A stretch of DNA of 64,000 nucleotides from Scilla litardierei (GCA_030789695.1 CM061142.1:802333610-802397609); one strand, 5' to 3'. Positions 1-10,925 are shown, numbered from the stretch's first letter. The notes: generated from the sequence alone by a model not told the origin. Translations and numbers: made by a program.

Positions 1-890
1 AGGAGGGCATAGTCCAGGATTTCAGGAAGAGATTCGAGACGCTGGCTGGTCAAGTGAGGGGGATCCCTGAGGTGACATTGGAGAGAAGTTTCATGCAGGG
101 ACTCAGGCTCGACATCCGAGCTGGGCTTTATTTACAGAGGCCGAAGATATTGATGGAGACGATGGATGTAGTCCAGTTGGTAGATGACATGCTTACCGTG
201 AATCAAAGGTCCACGGGAGCAAATAGCGGGCCGCATTCTGCACTCAGTTGCCCATGAAACCCCAGAAGCCCCAGCTAATGACGATCCAGACGGCATCAGG
301 GAAGAATGAGTCTCCAACGGATGACACATACAAGTATCTCACACAGAGGGAGATCATGGACCGGCGCGCCAAGGGGTTACGATACCGTTGTGGCGAGAGA
401 TTAGACCCGAGTCACCATTATCGAGATCGTGCGCTGCAAGTGATGATAGTCGAAGGATATGAGGATGCACCCGTCGAAGAGGAAGAGAATGGAGGAGACG
501 ATCACCTCATTTAGAATAGCACACACACGGACGTCATGCACCAACTTGAAGACAAGATGGTTCTTTGGGGATAGAGTAGTGTTGGAAAGGGGGAGCGCCG
601 AGTCTCTAACGGACATCAGATACAAGCATCTCACACAGAGGGAGATCATAGACCAGCGCACCAAGGGGTTATGATACCGTTGTGACGAGAGGTTCGGGCC
701 ACCATTGTCGAGATCATGCGCTGCAAGTGCTGATAGTCGAAGAATACAAGGATGCAGCCGTCGGCGAGGAAGAGACGGGAGGGGATGAGCACCCCCATTT
801 AGAATAGCGCACCTACAGACGTCATGCACCAACTTGATGACAAGATGGTTATTCGAAGGCGGAGTAGTATTGGGAAGGGGGCACGGCCAC
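1..890 (+). pseudogene. Ty3/gypsy gag relic, C-terminal part with zinc knuckle, tandemly duplicated
   Basis: Seen: the frame from about 54 reads LERSFMQGLRLDIRAG and ends in the acidic tail EDAPVEEEENGGDD, matching the end of the Ty3 gag capsid domain and the knuckle region of the other gypsy elements in this window. The knuckle near 380-425 (YRCGERLDPSHHYRDR) has lost its first Cys. The stretch 308-599 is repeated at 600-about 890 (period 292), and the second knuckle has an in-frame TGA. Each copy ends in a degenerate form of the pol C-terminal tag HLEDKV followed by a purine tract, with protease, RT and integrase absent. It is therefore the 3' part of a gag-only deletion derivative whose 5' half lies outside the window. 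Confidence 0.8.
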
Positions 891-1313
891 CCAGTAATAG
901 TTTGGTAGTTAGGGCCCTAGTGGAAAACTTGTTATTTTGGGCCATAATGGCATATTTTATAATATTAGGCAATTCAGCCCTTTATATTGAGAGGGAGGGT
1001 TAGGGCTAAGGGGAGGTGGAATTTGGAGAAAAAAGAAGAAAGGTTAAGATTAGATTAAAAGTAGATTGAGGAGAGTTAGTCTTTTATCTTCAATCAAATG
1101 GTAGGAGAGTGGTTTCCTCTCTAATTGAAACCCTTATAATATATTTGCATTTCATTCTCTACAAAAATCTATAAAAAATCCCCCTTTTGTTCCTCAAATC
1201 ACTACTATTTCCTTATCGCTTTGTCCAACTAGCCAATGACCAAGATACAGAGGTTAAGTGTCTTCGGTATTCTATATATCATTGCACATGCCTCTTCCTA
1301 GTTCTTTCAACAC
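869..1313 (+). other. Possible decayed 3' LTR of the gag-only relic
   Basis: The tag and purine-rich GGCGGAGTA just before 869 sit where the polypurine tract should be, and the following sequence (TTGGGAAGGGGG, with the duplicate at 580 reading TGTTGGAAAGGGG) would be the LTR start. AT-rich LTR-like sequence follows. No matching 5' LTR is inside the window, so the right end, placed at a CA near 1313, is a guess. Confidence 0.3.
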
Positions 1314-2255
1314 ACAGATACTCAGATAGTTCGTGTATCTGAGTGAAATACTCCTTTTGGAGTTTCACAAACAGATGCATTCCTATCGTTCCCATTTTCA
1401 AGGATCATGATTGTTCAGGGAATTATATATTGTAATTTAAAATTTTATGTTAAACTATCTGACCTATAGTACTCTATTTAACCTTTTTTCTCTTAATAGT
1501 TTATGTTATAAACCTAAAAAATACGATGTATATATGTTGATGCATTCTTGCCATATCATATCTAAATCCTGGCATGTGTGTATATATGTTGATGCATTCT
1601 TGCCATATCATATCTAAATCCTTTTCTGTGCATCACATTTCTCATCATAGTTAAGATTTGTACAATGTATATTGTAGAGTATGGGTAAGTGTAAGAATTA
1701 CATCCCATTTACTTTAATTGTCATTGTAAGGGTAAGAATTTTCTATCTGCATTTTGTCTATAAAAACAAGGTAAGGTTAAAGATATTATCCATGTTTATA
1801 TAAACAGTAGTGTCAGGAAATTGAACTTTGAATAATTTAGGGATACATTCGGTTAATCAGATTATGTATAGATTATTTCATACTAAAATGATTGTAAAGA
1901 CTATTCTAATAATAATGTAACAAATATTAGTATAATTAAGTGAAGGTTCCTTTTGCTTTTTACCTATATTTTTCTTTCCATTATTTATATACGCATGTTT
2001 CATTGTCATATGCTGGTTATTTTGGCTATTTAAGATTAAAGTTTTTTAAGAAAGTTTTCTTTTTACAAGTTTTAATGTTTACTTAGTTGGGAAAGAAATT
2101 TTTTTCCAATCAGCTCAAACAATTTTTATAAGAATTTTTTTTTGAACAATTATATTACTAAAACAAAGCTCAACACTCTATCAATGCAAGAATGATAATA
2201 AGATTTGTTTCAATCCCTTAAATTGTAAAATCTTAAGTATGCTTGTATGAGAAAG
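1314..2255. other. AT-rich intronic/intergenic stretch with a 52-bp tandem duplication
   Basis: No coding sequence seen. A segment beginning near 1529 (TATATGTTGATGCATTC...) is repeated once with period 52, ending near 1621. The remainder is AT-rich and unrecognised. It ends at the GAGGG target site of the next element. Confidence 0.6.
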
Positions 2256-2260
2256 GAGGG

Positions 2261-2593
2261 TGTTAGATCCATACGCGGCTAAAGAGGGGAGGAAATTACT
2301 TTGCGCACAACAAGTCATGGAGAAATTACTTTGCGCACAACAAGTCATGGAGAAATTACTTTGCGCACCACAAGGAGGGTTTTTCTATTTAAACTAGGGC
2401 TAGCCGTCATTTGTATTCATGCTTGATATTGGAATATTTCTATTGAGCGTCCATTAGGAGTAGATCTAGATCTAGACGAGTGCGGACGTCCTCTAGGCGT
2501 CTTGGGAGGAGGGCACACCTCTTTTGTGCTCAAATATCTTGTTCTTCTTTATTATTTTGCTATAAAAATCCTATCTTTGGTTGGTTCCTAACA
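2261..2593 (+). repeat. 5' LTR of gag-only element
   Basis: TGTTAG...CTAACA, 333 bp. It contains three copies of a 30-bp unit starting GAAATTACTTTGCGCAC in its first 120 bp and a TATA-like TCTATTTAAACT near 2373. Matches 3752-4084 with two substitutions. Confidence 0.93.
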
Positions 2594-2596
2594 ATT

Positions 2597-2608
2597 TGGT
2601 ATCAGAGC
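2597..2608 (+). other. Primer-binding site (initiator Met tRNA)
   Basis: TGGTATCAGAGC begins 3 bases after the LTR end, the standard plant retrotransposon complement of the tRNA-iMet 3' end. Confidence 0.9.
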
Positions 2609-2624
2609 GACGATCTTGGCATCC

Positions 2625-3473
2625 ATGGAGGCGGCTACCACCAAAAAAATTGAAGCTTTGGAGGATAATTTCAACGGCGAGATCGAGGGGATAAAGAGAT
2701 CGTTGACGAGGAACGAGGAGGCCGTAAAGAAATTGAAGACATCTATCGACCAATTAACGACAAATCAAGCGAAGCGCGACGAACAATTTGCAAAGATCTT
2801 CTCTCTCTTGGCGGCTATTACACAAGATGAAGGAAACCCTAAATCGACGTCAAAGGCGACACCTTTGGAGGAGAAAAGCCCAGATCTACAAATTTCAGAT
2901 CTGAAATTTTCAGATTCAGATCTGAAATTTTCAGATCCAGATCTGAAGGTGACGGCGGAAGACGAGAAATTTTTTAGATCTGAAACTTTCGGATCTGAAT
3001 CTGAGGGCGGCGAAAAATCAGATCTGAAGACTGCGGCGGAAGACGAAGACGAACCCCCAAGACGAGAAACCCTAGCCGTCATCTCAAGAAGGCGGACACG
3101 CCATCTGCAGAATTTCTGCAGGGGCTGGCCGCCCTGCAGAAATTCTGCAGGGGTCATAGCAGCCCCTGCAGGGCCCGACAGGCCCTGCAGGCCCCTGCAG
3201 GGGCGCAGGAGCCCATGCAGGGCCCGGCAGGGGCCCTGCAGGCTTCTGCAGAGGCGCAGGAGCCCCTGCAGAGGCGCAGGAGCGCCTGCAGGGGACCTGC
3301 AGAAGCCTGCAGGGGACCTGCACGGCCCCTGCAGGGGCCCTGCACGGCCCGGCAGGGGCCCAGGAGCCCCTGCAGGCCCCTGTCGTGGCCCTGCACGGCC
3401 CGACAGCCCCTTCAGCATCGACGACAGACCCTCCGATGTAGCGGACAGCGATTTTTCAACTTTCTGGGCCTAA
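2625..3473 (+). CDS. Truncated gag N-terminal coiled-coil protein with GC-rich-encoded tail
   Basis: The ATG at 2625 opens a frame of about 282 codons. Residues 1-70 form a charged helical, probably coiled-coil segment (IEALEDNFNGEIEGIKRSL and following heptads), which in this gypsy family precedes the capsid domain. A short repeat built on DLKFSDSDLKFSDPDLK follows. The frame then runs into the CTGCAG-rich array and yields Pro/Arg/Gly-rich low-complexity protein to the stop. The capsid and zinc-knuckle domains are absent, so it cannot package RNA as normal Gag does; an assembly or partner-binding role is possible but unproven. The start is ATG at 2625, since the upstream TTG is less likely. 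Confidence 0.7.
   Translation: MEAATTKKIEALEDNFNGEIEGIKRSLTRNEEAVKKLKTSIDQLTTNQAKRDEQFAKIFSLLAAITQDEGNPKSTSKATPLEEKSPDLQISDLKFSDSDLKFSDPDLKVTAEDEKFFRSETFGSESEGGEKSDLKTAAEDEDEPPRRETLAVISRRRTRHLQNFCRGWPPCRNSAGVIAAPAGPDRPCRPLQGRRSPCRARQGPCRLLQRRRSPCRGAGAPAGDLQKPAGDLHGPCRGPARPGRGPGAPAGPCRGPARPDSPFSIDDRPSDVADSDFSTFWA
3107..3410 (+). repeat. GC-rich degenerate minisatellite (CCTGCAGGGGC units)
   Basis: About 300 bp made of irregular repeats around CCTGCAGGGGC, dense in CTGCAG hexamers, inside the gag frame. Open frames on both strands here are compositional artefacts. GC content is far above the AT-rich surroundings. Confidence 0.9.
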
Positions 3474-3751
3474 AACAGCGAGCATTTAAGCTTCCGGAAG
3501 GACGACGTGGGCCCCAAGGCCATTGGTTCTCAGTTCAAAGTCCTTCAGAGCGCCAACATCTCAGTTTTGGGCATAGAGGGCCTTCAGATCTGACTGGTGG
3601 CGACCGTGGCTTCCGTCTGAGCGTTGATGAAGGTGGTGGAGACCAATCTCATCCTTTCGATCCGGGAGGAGACATGCAATACGTGGAATGGATGGCACAC
3701 ACACTCCATGCACCACCTTGAGGACAAGGTGGATTTTCAGGGGCGGAGTAA

Positions 3752-4084
3752 TGTTAGATCCATGCGCGGCTAAAGAGGGGAGGAAATTACTTTGCGCACA
3801 ACACGTCATGGAGAAATTACTTTGCGCACAACAAGTCATGGAGAAATTACTTTGCGCACCACAAGGAGGGTTTTTCTATTTAAACTAGGGCTAGCCGTCA
3901 TTTGTATTCATGCTTGATATTGGAATATTTCTATTGAGCGTCCATTAGGAGTAGATCTAGATCTAGACGAGTGCGGACGTCCTCTAGGCGTCTTGGGAGG
4001 AGGGCACACCTCTTTTGTGCTCAAATATCTTGTTCTTCTTTATTATTTTGCTATAAAAATCCTATCTTTGGTTGGTTCCTAACA
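3752..4084 (+). repeat. 3' LTR of gag-only element
   Basis: Starts TGTTAGATCC directly after the purine-rich GGGGCGGAGTAA at 3740-3751, ends CTAACA at 4084 and is followed by GAGGG (4085-4089). Confidence 0.93.
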
Positions 4085-4456
4085 GAGGGAAATGACAAGG
4101 ACATACAATCCACACTCTGCTTCTGATCTAAAAAAAGCCACCAACAAGAACCACTTGTGCAGTTACTACTGACCTGAACTTACGAGATGTTAACCTTGGC
4201 TATTGAGGAATTTATTTTTGTCTGGTACTAATTCAGGCATTTGCATTATTCTGTTGTTTTCTGAACAGATCCGACCGATGTTTTAAAAGCTAACAAGAAA
4301 TATAATGCACTGAAAACATCCTCAGGCAAGAAAAAGACTGCAAAAACAGAACTAATAACATAACATATGATATCTTGAATTGTTGATGGATCCATTAACA
4401 AGGATTGGATGATAAAATTTGAAAAAAAATATCCAAACGAATGATAGTTTATGGAC

Positions 4457-4536
4457 CTGTTCAAGCACTGTCCCAATATCTCTACCCTTCTCCTTGGTAT
4501 CCACCCGTATCCTCCTTGCTAACCGTACATCAGCAT
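4457..4536 (-). CDS. Uridine kinase-like gene, internal exon (LARRIR region)
   Basis: An 80-bp minus-strand exon bounded by acceptor TTTCCAG|AT and donor CAG|GTCCAT. It codes ADVRLARRIRVDTKEKGRD followed by IGTVLEQ, the segment that follows FVDTD in plant uridine kinase-like proteins (uridine/cytidine kinase joined to a C-terminal uracil phosphoribosyltransferase domain; cytosolic/plastid pyrimidine salvage). Its two leading bases complete the split Asp codon begun by the exon ending at 17284, so phases agree across a 12.7-kb intron. No stop or frameshift. The next exon (YSKFVKPAFDDF region in the family) is not in the window. Confidence 0.88.
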
Positions 4537-5462
4537 CTGGAAAAAAATAACCAAAATAATGAAGAGTATAACTTTTAGATCAAGATTGATAACATAGTTG
4601 AAGTGGGTCTTATAAACAAAAATAAAAGCAAACAAAAAAGTAACCATGCAGAAAAATGGATAAGTGTAAAAACTCTTGGAATTACAATTCATGTTGCCAC
4701 TTATTCCTGGTTTTCATGTTCATACCAGACTAAGGATTATCCAAGATTTACATTCATGAACATACCTTAGAAAATTCAGAAAGGTAAAGAAATTTATTTT
4801 AATAAGGCTTGCAAGAAAAATCAGCAAAAGATGCATGGCCATTACTTTGGCATTATATAATTGGATAAGAACAAAATTGTTGAGTCTAACCGGTGAAGGC
4901 ATAATCTGGGCCGAGACCCTCTAACCCAAGAGCTCAAGGCATTAGATATAGGCTCAACTTTCAATTTGTGTTCTTCACTTTCTCTATTCTTTCGGATGTG
5001 AGACTATTTTTCTTACCACGAGAGCTTTACATCATTAATGGTGCAAATGTGCAAACAGTTCAAATCAAGGGGGCCATCGTTATAAAAATTCCTTCCTTTG
5101 TTTCCACTTTTTTTGTGTATTTCATATATTTTATTTATGTTTATTTTGAATTATTTACTTATTTATCTATATCTATTTAATTTTATTTTATTCTGGGAGG
5201 AAGGAGGACAAAAAATTCTATAAATGATATCAGTAGTAAAATCTCATGGCTATGACAACCACTTGCTTAAAAAGCAATTGTTACTCAGTATTCATTAGAG
5301 GGTAATGTACTAGTTTTCTTTCTTTTAGAAAGTAAACAAAGTGTGGGGAGCAACCCACTAGCACCCCTCTCTAGGGGCCCAATCAATCCGTAAAATATTT
5401 TTCCTGGATGGATCTAGCACAGCTCACGGCAGAACTCAAACCCACGATGGAAAGCCAGGAGC

Positions 5463-5493
<31 letters not shown>

Positions 5494-8257
5494 CCCCCCC
5501 AACACACCCCCCCCCCAAAAAAAAAAAACCTGGGCGACTTGTGGGGGCCTAAAGAACTTTTTGTACTTTGCACAAACCTGACTCCCACTCAATGCAAGCA
5601 ACCATTCGCTCTGCACCATTTTCTGTAACTAATTAATTATAGTAATTAAAGTCAGGTAATTGAGTTTACTTTCATAATCATTTTTCAGCATAACTTTTAG
5701 GCACTTAGAAATCTAATTCCATTCTGTTCATCAAGTTGCCTTATTTTGAAGTTCTAAAGATTAGACAAGAATCTGGCATTAATTTCTTAGAATCCCAGAA
5801 CCTACATGACAAAAACCCAGATCAGGGAGATTTTAGTTATAATGGAATGGCTTGTTGGCTTGCAGCCTAACTTGAACGAGAAAATTCCAAATGGTGCATT
5901 GGGTCCAAACTTAGCCATATTCAATCACCTCCTTACTCAACTTGGACTAAACACACAACTTAGTTTAACTGAACTTCTAAACCAGTATGAGGTTCCTTTA
6001 CAACATTTGATATTAAGATGAAAGAAACATGCCCAAACAAACTACAAGTTAGTCCTTACCTGGTGAGCCAAGGAAAATTTTCCCTTCTTAGCAAAGAGGC
6101 ATGTGGACCTACAAGTGGATTTCACTTCACGCATGAGTCGGGCTGGTGAATAGGTTTGTTATAATTGGCTTCAATGTATGTAAATTAAGAATCGCACGTA
6201 TGACCTTCAAACTGAATTCAATCAATCCTAATTGGAGGACTTATTGATCTTTTCATTGAATCCTTGCTAAAGTAGAAGATATTGAACATCTTCTTGCGAA
6301 ATATTTCGCTATTCTTTCAGCTGAATTTCTCGAACCCAGATTGGGAAGGAAAATTTTCTCGTAGTCACTTCCATCATACCCAAAGAACAAAGCCAAAGTT
6401 CTAATACCAATTTTGGAAGATCAGTGATATAAGCACAGCAGCAAGATGTAACGATGCAGAGCAGCAAAATAACATATAAATAAAGAAAAGATGAAGGATG
6501 AGGGAGAGAGCAGAAATTCACAATCTTTTCATTGGTTAATCTCAAAAAGGGCTTCATCTACCAAGCAAGGGTACTACATAAATTCCATTATATTAAAGAA
6601 GAATACAATCAATGTAGAACCACCTCCAAGAGTTCACCAAAACTCCGTTGTGAAACAGAAAAAGGAGTCCTTTTACAACAGCTAACCAAAAGCCACAAAA
6701 AATCCCTTAAATGAAACACAATTGGTGAGAAGAGAGACTCTCCAATACGTAAATAAGTCTAGCAGTCTTCATTTGAATAGTACAAATAAGATTATTGTGA
6801 ATCTGTGATCATCAAATGTGTTAACATATTCAACCAAATCTCAAGATTTTATCCAAATTTGAACCTAGATTGGTCAACCTGCTTAATTACTCCAACCGAC
6901 TAGACTGTGACTTTATCCGGCCATACTCTTTGCTTTGGACTTTATTTTACCAAGGGCTGTCAATCTGTTTGCACATGACTAAAATATGGTAAAAGGATTG
7001 AACTAGTTTATGATTCTCGAAAAAGTTGAATTGATATATCTCCAAGTGCTTTAGAGATAAATCATGGAAGAATCCCAACGCAACAAATATGCTTGTAGCA
7101 TGTCATTTCAAAGTTTCGCTTGGCTTCACTTGCCTTCCACCTTCAATTTCTTCCCAGAGTAGAAAAAAGCCTACTGGGGAACAAATTAATTATATCTTTC
7201 AATATAGAATTACAACGAGATAGAAATTTTGTATTAGTCCCATAAAATTCACCTTACGATGCAGGATTTTATTATACATTGTCTCAGTAAGCAAAAAGCT
7301 TGTTGCAAATTACTCTCATATTTGAAGAGGAACCTATGCTAGCATACATATCATCCAACGAGAAAACTCACAATGAAATACCATTTAGTTCTTATATACT
7401 GCAAGGCCTACGCAGGGCTACGGCTCCAGATTATAAACATAACACTTAAAACCATGGATTAATGTATCGGCCAAAACCTAACAATTTCGGCCGTATCGTC
7501 CCGGTTTTGACCGTTGCCGGTACGATACCAGCAGCCATTATTGGTATCGTCCGAAAAGCGTAGTTTTGGTCGGTTTCGGTTGAACCAACCAAAACTATCT
7601 GAAACTACACCGTTTCGGGAGAAACTGTGTAGAAAATGAAAAATGAGGATAAATTTAAAACAGCCAACAAGAATAATCAAAAAAGAAAATATATATAAAT
7701 GATTAATCAAAACAAAAAACACATGATTAAATAGAAAGAAATCTTGTGAAGAAATATTTAAGACATTCATTCACATCTGAGCATAATTCAAAGAGTTCAT
7801 ATAGTCGACGATCTTCAACCAATCAAAATCCAATTCAAAGTTGAACCTCAAATTTAAAAAATTAGAGGTTAGTGATGAAAAAAATTTCAATAAATTTTTA
7901 GAGAAAAATATGATTTTTATGTCTCTCATCATTTTTCTATGATGCAAGCGTAGATCCCGACTTCAATTGCCTATGTCGAACTCAACATAGAAGTAGAACT
8001 TCGATGTAGAACCCAATTTTGAACTCTAATCTCGATTTCGTTATCCGTCGTCACCATCGATGTCAAACGACGAAGTTGAACCCAACTGAGAGGTAGATCA
8101 GTGATGTAGATTATGATTTCCAACACCGATCTCCATCTTAAGCGTGATTTTTGGCACAGAGATCAACGTAATGAACCAACGACGAACGAGTGCAATTTTT
8201 TTGAGAAATTAAACGCGGGCGCTGTTGCCCTATTTCGCGCGACGGATGGGATAAGGT
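4537..8257. other. Intron part 1 of the uridine kinase-like gene: AT-rich DNA with simple repeats
   Basis: No protein-coding sequence recognised. Contents: a compound GC/CA/C/A microsatellite at 5460-5530; a possible decayed copia LTR beginning near 6413, where the minus strand reads a degenerate Met-tRNA site (ATTGGTATTAGAAC) just outside a TG/CA end; and at 7451-7620 a degenerate repeat rich in GTATCGG/CGGTTTCGG words, partly resembling 58740-58840. None has clear termini. Confidence 0.5.
5460..5530. repeat. Compound microsatellite (GC)n(AC)n(C)n(A)n
   Basis: Alternating GC then AC dinucleotides pass into runs of C interrupted by AACACA and then a run of A. Such a tract may form Z-DNA and is prone to slippage. 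Confidence 0.95.
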
Positions 8258-8372
8258 GGAATGCCACTATTCACATTACACATTATGCTAAACAGTTACC
8301 ATAGCATTTACAAGTTTTCCATTATTCCTTGCAATTGTAATAAAGGTTTGCAAAATGCGTGATCTGATTAGC
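8258..8372. mobile_element. MITE-like inverted-repeat element, degraded
   Basis: The left arm (ATTCACATTACACATTATGC) and right arm (GCAAAATGCGTGATCTGATTAGCAGCACC region) match the arms of the neighbouring hairpin element at 8452-8600, but with more mismatches. No target duplication identified. Confidence 0.5.
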
Positions 8373-8451
8373 AGCACCAGGTAGTGCACTCGGGGAAGCA
8401 TGATCACACGGGAAAGCACGTGCCGCATCACGCAAGGAATGATTTTTTTAT

Positions 8452-8600
8452 GAGTGCAACTAGTCACATTACACATTTTGCTAACAGTATTACATTTATT
8501 TACAAGTTTGCCATCAATGGGATTTTTGTAACCGATGATGGCAAATTTGCAAATAAATGTAATCACGTTAGCAAAATGTGTAATGTGACTAGCAGCACTC
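8452..8600. mobile_element. MITE with ~70-bp terminal inverted repeats
   Basis: 149 bp, nearly a perfect hairpin: left arm GAGTGCAACTAGTCACATTA..., right arm reverse complement GAGTGCTGCTAGTCACATTA.... Both arms contain ACACATTTTGCTAAC and the ATTTGC/ATTTATTTAC block. Flanks are T- and A-rich, so the target duplication and hence the superfamily cannot be set. Confidence 0.75.
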
Positions 8601-9096
8601 AATTTTAATTGTTTGTTTACATGTTTATATATCAATTTACAAGTATGCTATATCATTTACAAGTTACAGGTTTAGCATTTATATTGTTATTGCCGTCAAC
8701 CATTGTTAGTTGGTAATTAATATTTTAATTCTCAATGTTAAGTGAAAATTTTTATTTTAATGTTGTGGTTTATAAATTTTCACATTTTAATGTTATTTTT
8801 TGAAATAAATTAACTGTAAATTTAGAAATACTATTATATGTGTAGAAATTTTAATGTTTAGAAATAATGTGATGTTTATAAATAACGATATTTTAATGTT
8901 TAGAATAATATTAAATAATTAGAAATAATGTCAAATGTGTAGAAAGTAGAAATTTTAAAATAGAAATAGTTTTCTATTTTATTGTTATTTGTTCATAAAC
9001 ATCCAAATTTATATATTTTACATGTCAATTAGTTTACTAAAATAGTTTTAATTTAACTAAAATATGTTATCTTCAGATATACAGTTTTGAACGGTA
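8601..9096. other. AT-rich intronic spacer
   Basis: Strongly AT-rich with many ATTTTAATGT/TAGAAATA words; no gene or mobile-element terminus seen. Confidence 0.6.
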
Positions 9097-9826
9097 ATTA
9101 AGATATGTCCCGAAGAACTCCTAAGAAGAAATAATTGGATCTTGGGTGAGCTTATGGTAAAATAGTTAGAAATGGTTATAGACATGTAAGGTGCAACTAC
9201 TGCCTAAAATAAATGTATGTAGTCGTGACTCGTATTAAGAAATATTCGACGAGAATTGCTGAGATGTGATGACATGTACCAAAGCACCGAAAGAAGTGCG
9301 AGAAGATATAAATACACTCATATTTGCCAAGAGAACAGAAAAGCAAATGTTCAAATTTGAGAGAAAACAGTTGAAGAAGATATAATAGCTAGGTCTAGAG
9401 ACGCAAAATCGGATACGGATAATAAGGATGAGTATGAGACCGAGGAGAAAGAGCTTAGAAGAACACTGAGAGCAAATAGGTAAGAATTTACCGAAGAAAA
9501 AAAATAAGAATTTCTAGTAGAAAAATAAGAACATAGTCGTAAGGTCTAGATTAGGTACGATACGTGCTGAACATATTGGCAGATCGTCGGATCTTCTAAA
9601 TATGATTATATTTATGTTGAACCTACCGACGAACCATCCGGTATTATCACAGATGGTGCAAATAGTACCGACCCATTTACTTCAACAAAACAATGTAAAA
9701 CCCAAGCAACTATAAAGGCTACAATAAATATTGGTTTGAAAATTGCCAAGAGCTTTCTCGGTAGATGTGTAATCATTTCTTTATACAACAACATTTCACA
9801 TAATAAGACCAATAGTCCATACTACC

Positions 9827-10455
9827 TAGGTGTGGCTAACAAGTCGGGACGGACCGGTCTAACTCGGCCCATTAAGGGCTATACCCAAAATCGACTCAAA
9901 TCAAATCTAGGTCGAAAAGTTAAACGCGCACCCGACCAGACAGTTTGGTGTGTAACTCGAACCTGACCCGCACACATATAGAGTTTTCTCTTAAGAAAAA
10001 AATTATGTTAAATAATTGCCAGTCACACAGGAATCGAACCAAAGAACACTGTAGCCAGTGAACAAGTGCATACCAGGTGAGCTAAAGATGTATGTGATTC
10101 TTAAGAACTATTTTTTATTTAAGGACATTAAAAGTTAACATTTGAAATTAAGAAAAAAGATTACAAATACAGAAATCGAACATGTGATCACTTAAGAAAG
10201 CACAAAACAAATCAAACCCCTTACCAAAATTCCCTACACAAGTAGTTAGTTGTTATTATATAATTATATATTTATAAATTAAAATGGGTTTAATCTAGGT
10301 CGATCCGGGTTGACATGTCAAACCCGCACCCGACTCGAATTTTTTTCCGGGTCATCCAGGTCAACCCGAATTCGACTTGACTCGTTTACATCTCTACACA
10401 TATCCAGGTAATAAGACCGGGTTCGGGTCGGGTCGGGTTTATTTTCTCACCCCTA
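9827..10455. mobile_element. Non-autonomous hAT element nested in hAT transposase relic
   Basis: 629 bp. Termini TAGGTGTGGC... and ...CTCACCCCTA are imperfect inverted repeats of the plant hAT type. The flanking 8-bp duplication ATACTACC (9819-9826)/ATACTGCC (10456-10463) differs at one base. Subterminal regions are rich in GGGTCGGGT/AACCCG words, as in many plant hAT derivatives. Removing it restores continuity of the surrounding DUF659 frame. No transposase inside. Confidence 0.85.
9990..10100 (-). mobile_element. tRNA-derived SINE-like insertion inside the hAT element
   Basis: The minus strand carries an A-box-like TAGCTCACCTGG (10070-10083) and a B box GGTTCGATTCC (10030-10040) at tRNA-like spacing. 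CTTAAGAA words occur on both sides (near 9990 and 10103) and could be the target duplication. Not a functional tRNA: no convincing acceptor stem. Confidence 0.5.
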
Positions 10456-10925
10456 ATACTGCCAGCCCATGACAGATGTTTTTTTGCAAAAGTAGGTCGT
10501 GGCATTCCTCCATCCATTACTATGAAGCTTTTCAACACATTAAACCCGAAGGTTGAAAAAACTGAAGCATATATTGAAACTTTTTATAAGTATTGAGCTG
10601 ATTATGATTGCACACAAATATGTAAAGGTTAGAAACCACAGAATAGAAGGAAAATTATTAATTTTCGCGTGTATTCAGCTTACGAGAAAGTGTTCCTTGG
10701 CTCGATGGATGCAACCAATAATGTTCAGAATGGTTCGTATATATTTGATATGATGGATAAATATGTAAATATAATTGAAAAGCATAGATTCGTCCAAGTA
10801 GTTACCTACAATGAAGCAAGCTATAAATCAACTAGACCGTTGCTAATACTGAAAAGACAAAAGCTGTATTGGCTTCCATGTAGGTGTATTGTATTGATTT
10901 GATTTGATATTTTTTGATATGATGC

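Larger units (their letters stand above)
2261..4084 (+). mobile_element. Complete young gag-only LTR retrotransposon (TR-GAG-like, Ty3/gypsy-derived)
   Basis: Two 333-bp LTRs (2261-2593, 3752-4084) start TGTTAG, end CTAACA and are flanked by the 5-bp duplication GAGGG (2256-2260, 4085-4089). A primer-binding site for initiator Met tRNA follows the 5' LTR, and a purine tract preceded by the pol C-terminal tag HLEDKVDFQG precedes the 3' LTR. Between them are only the gag N-terminus and a GC-rich array. The capsid domain, zinc knuckle and all of pol are missing. I count two differences between the LTRs (about 99.4% identity), so insertion is recent, roughly 0.2 My if a rate near 1.3e-8 per site per year applies (inference). 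It must have moved with proteins supplied by another element. Confidence 0.94.
9097..10920 (+). pseudogene. hAT-type transposase relic (BED finger + DUF659), interrupted
   Basis: Conceptual translation in several frames shows, in order, a BED-finger remnant near 9190-9290 (VRCNYC, VTRIKKY), the linker TKAPKEVREDINTLI near 9280, and the DUF659 transposase core after 10500: PKVEKTEAYIETFYK, then YSAYEKVFLGSMDA, FDMMDKYVNIIEKH and QVVTYNEASYKS, ending with RQKLYW near 10860. The RNase H-like core and C-terminal dimerisation region are missing beyond 10920. Many stops and frameshifts show long decay. A shorter hAT element sits inside it at 9827-10455, between the NSPYY and QPM segments of the DUF659 domain. 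Confidence 0.8.

Noticed and set aside
2765..3418. 217-codon minus-strand open frame and several smaller frames
   Set aside because: Artefacts of the GC-rich CTGCAG array, with no protein similarity and heavy Pro/Gly/Ala bias.
4246..4476. 76-codon minus-strand frame as the next uridine kinase exon
   Set aside because: The frame downstream of the donor at 4456 shows none of the expected YSKFVKPAFDDF sequence; it is intron.
10018..10090. tRNA gene on the minus strand
   Set aside because: A and B boxes only; stems do not pair convincingly and it sits within a mobile element.
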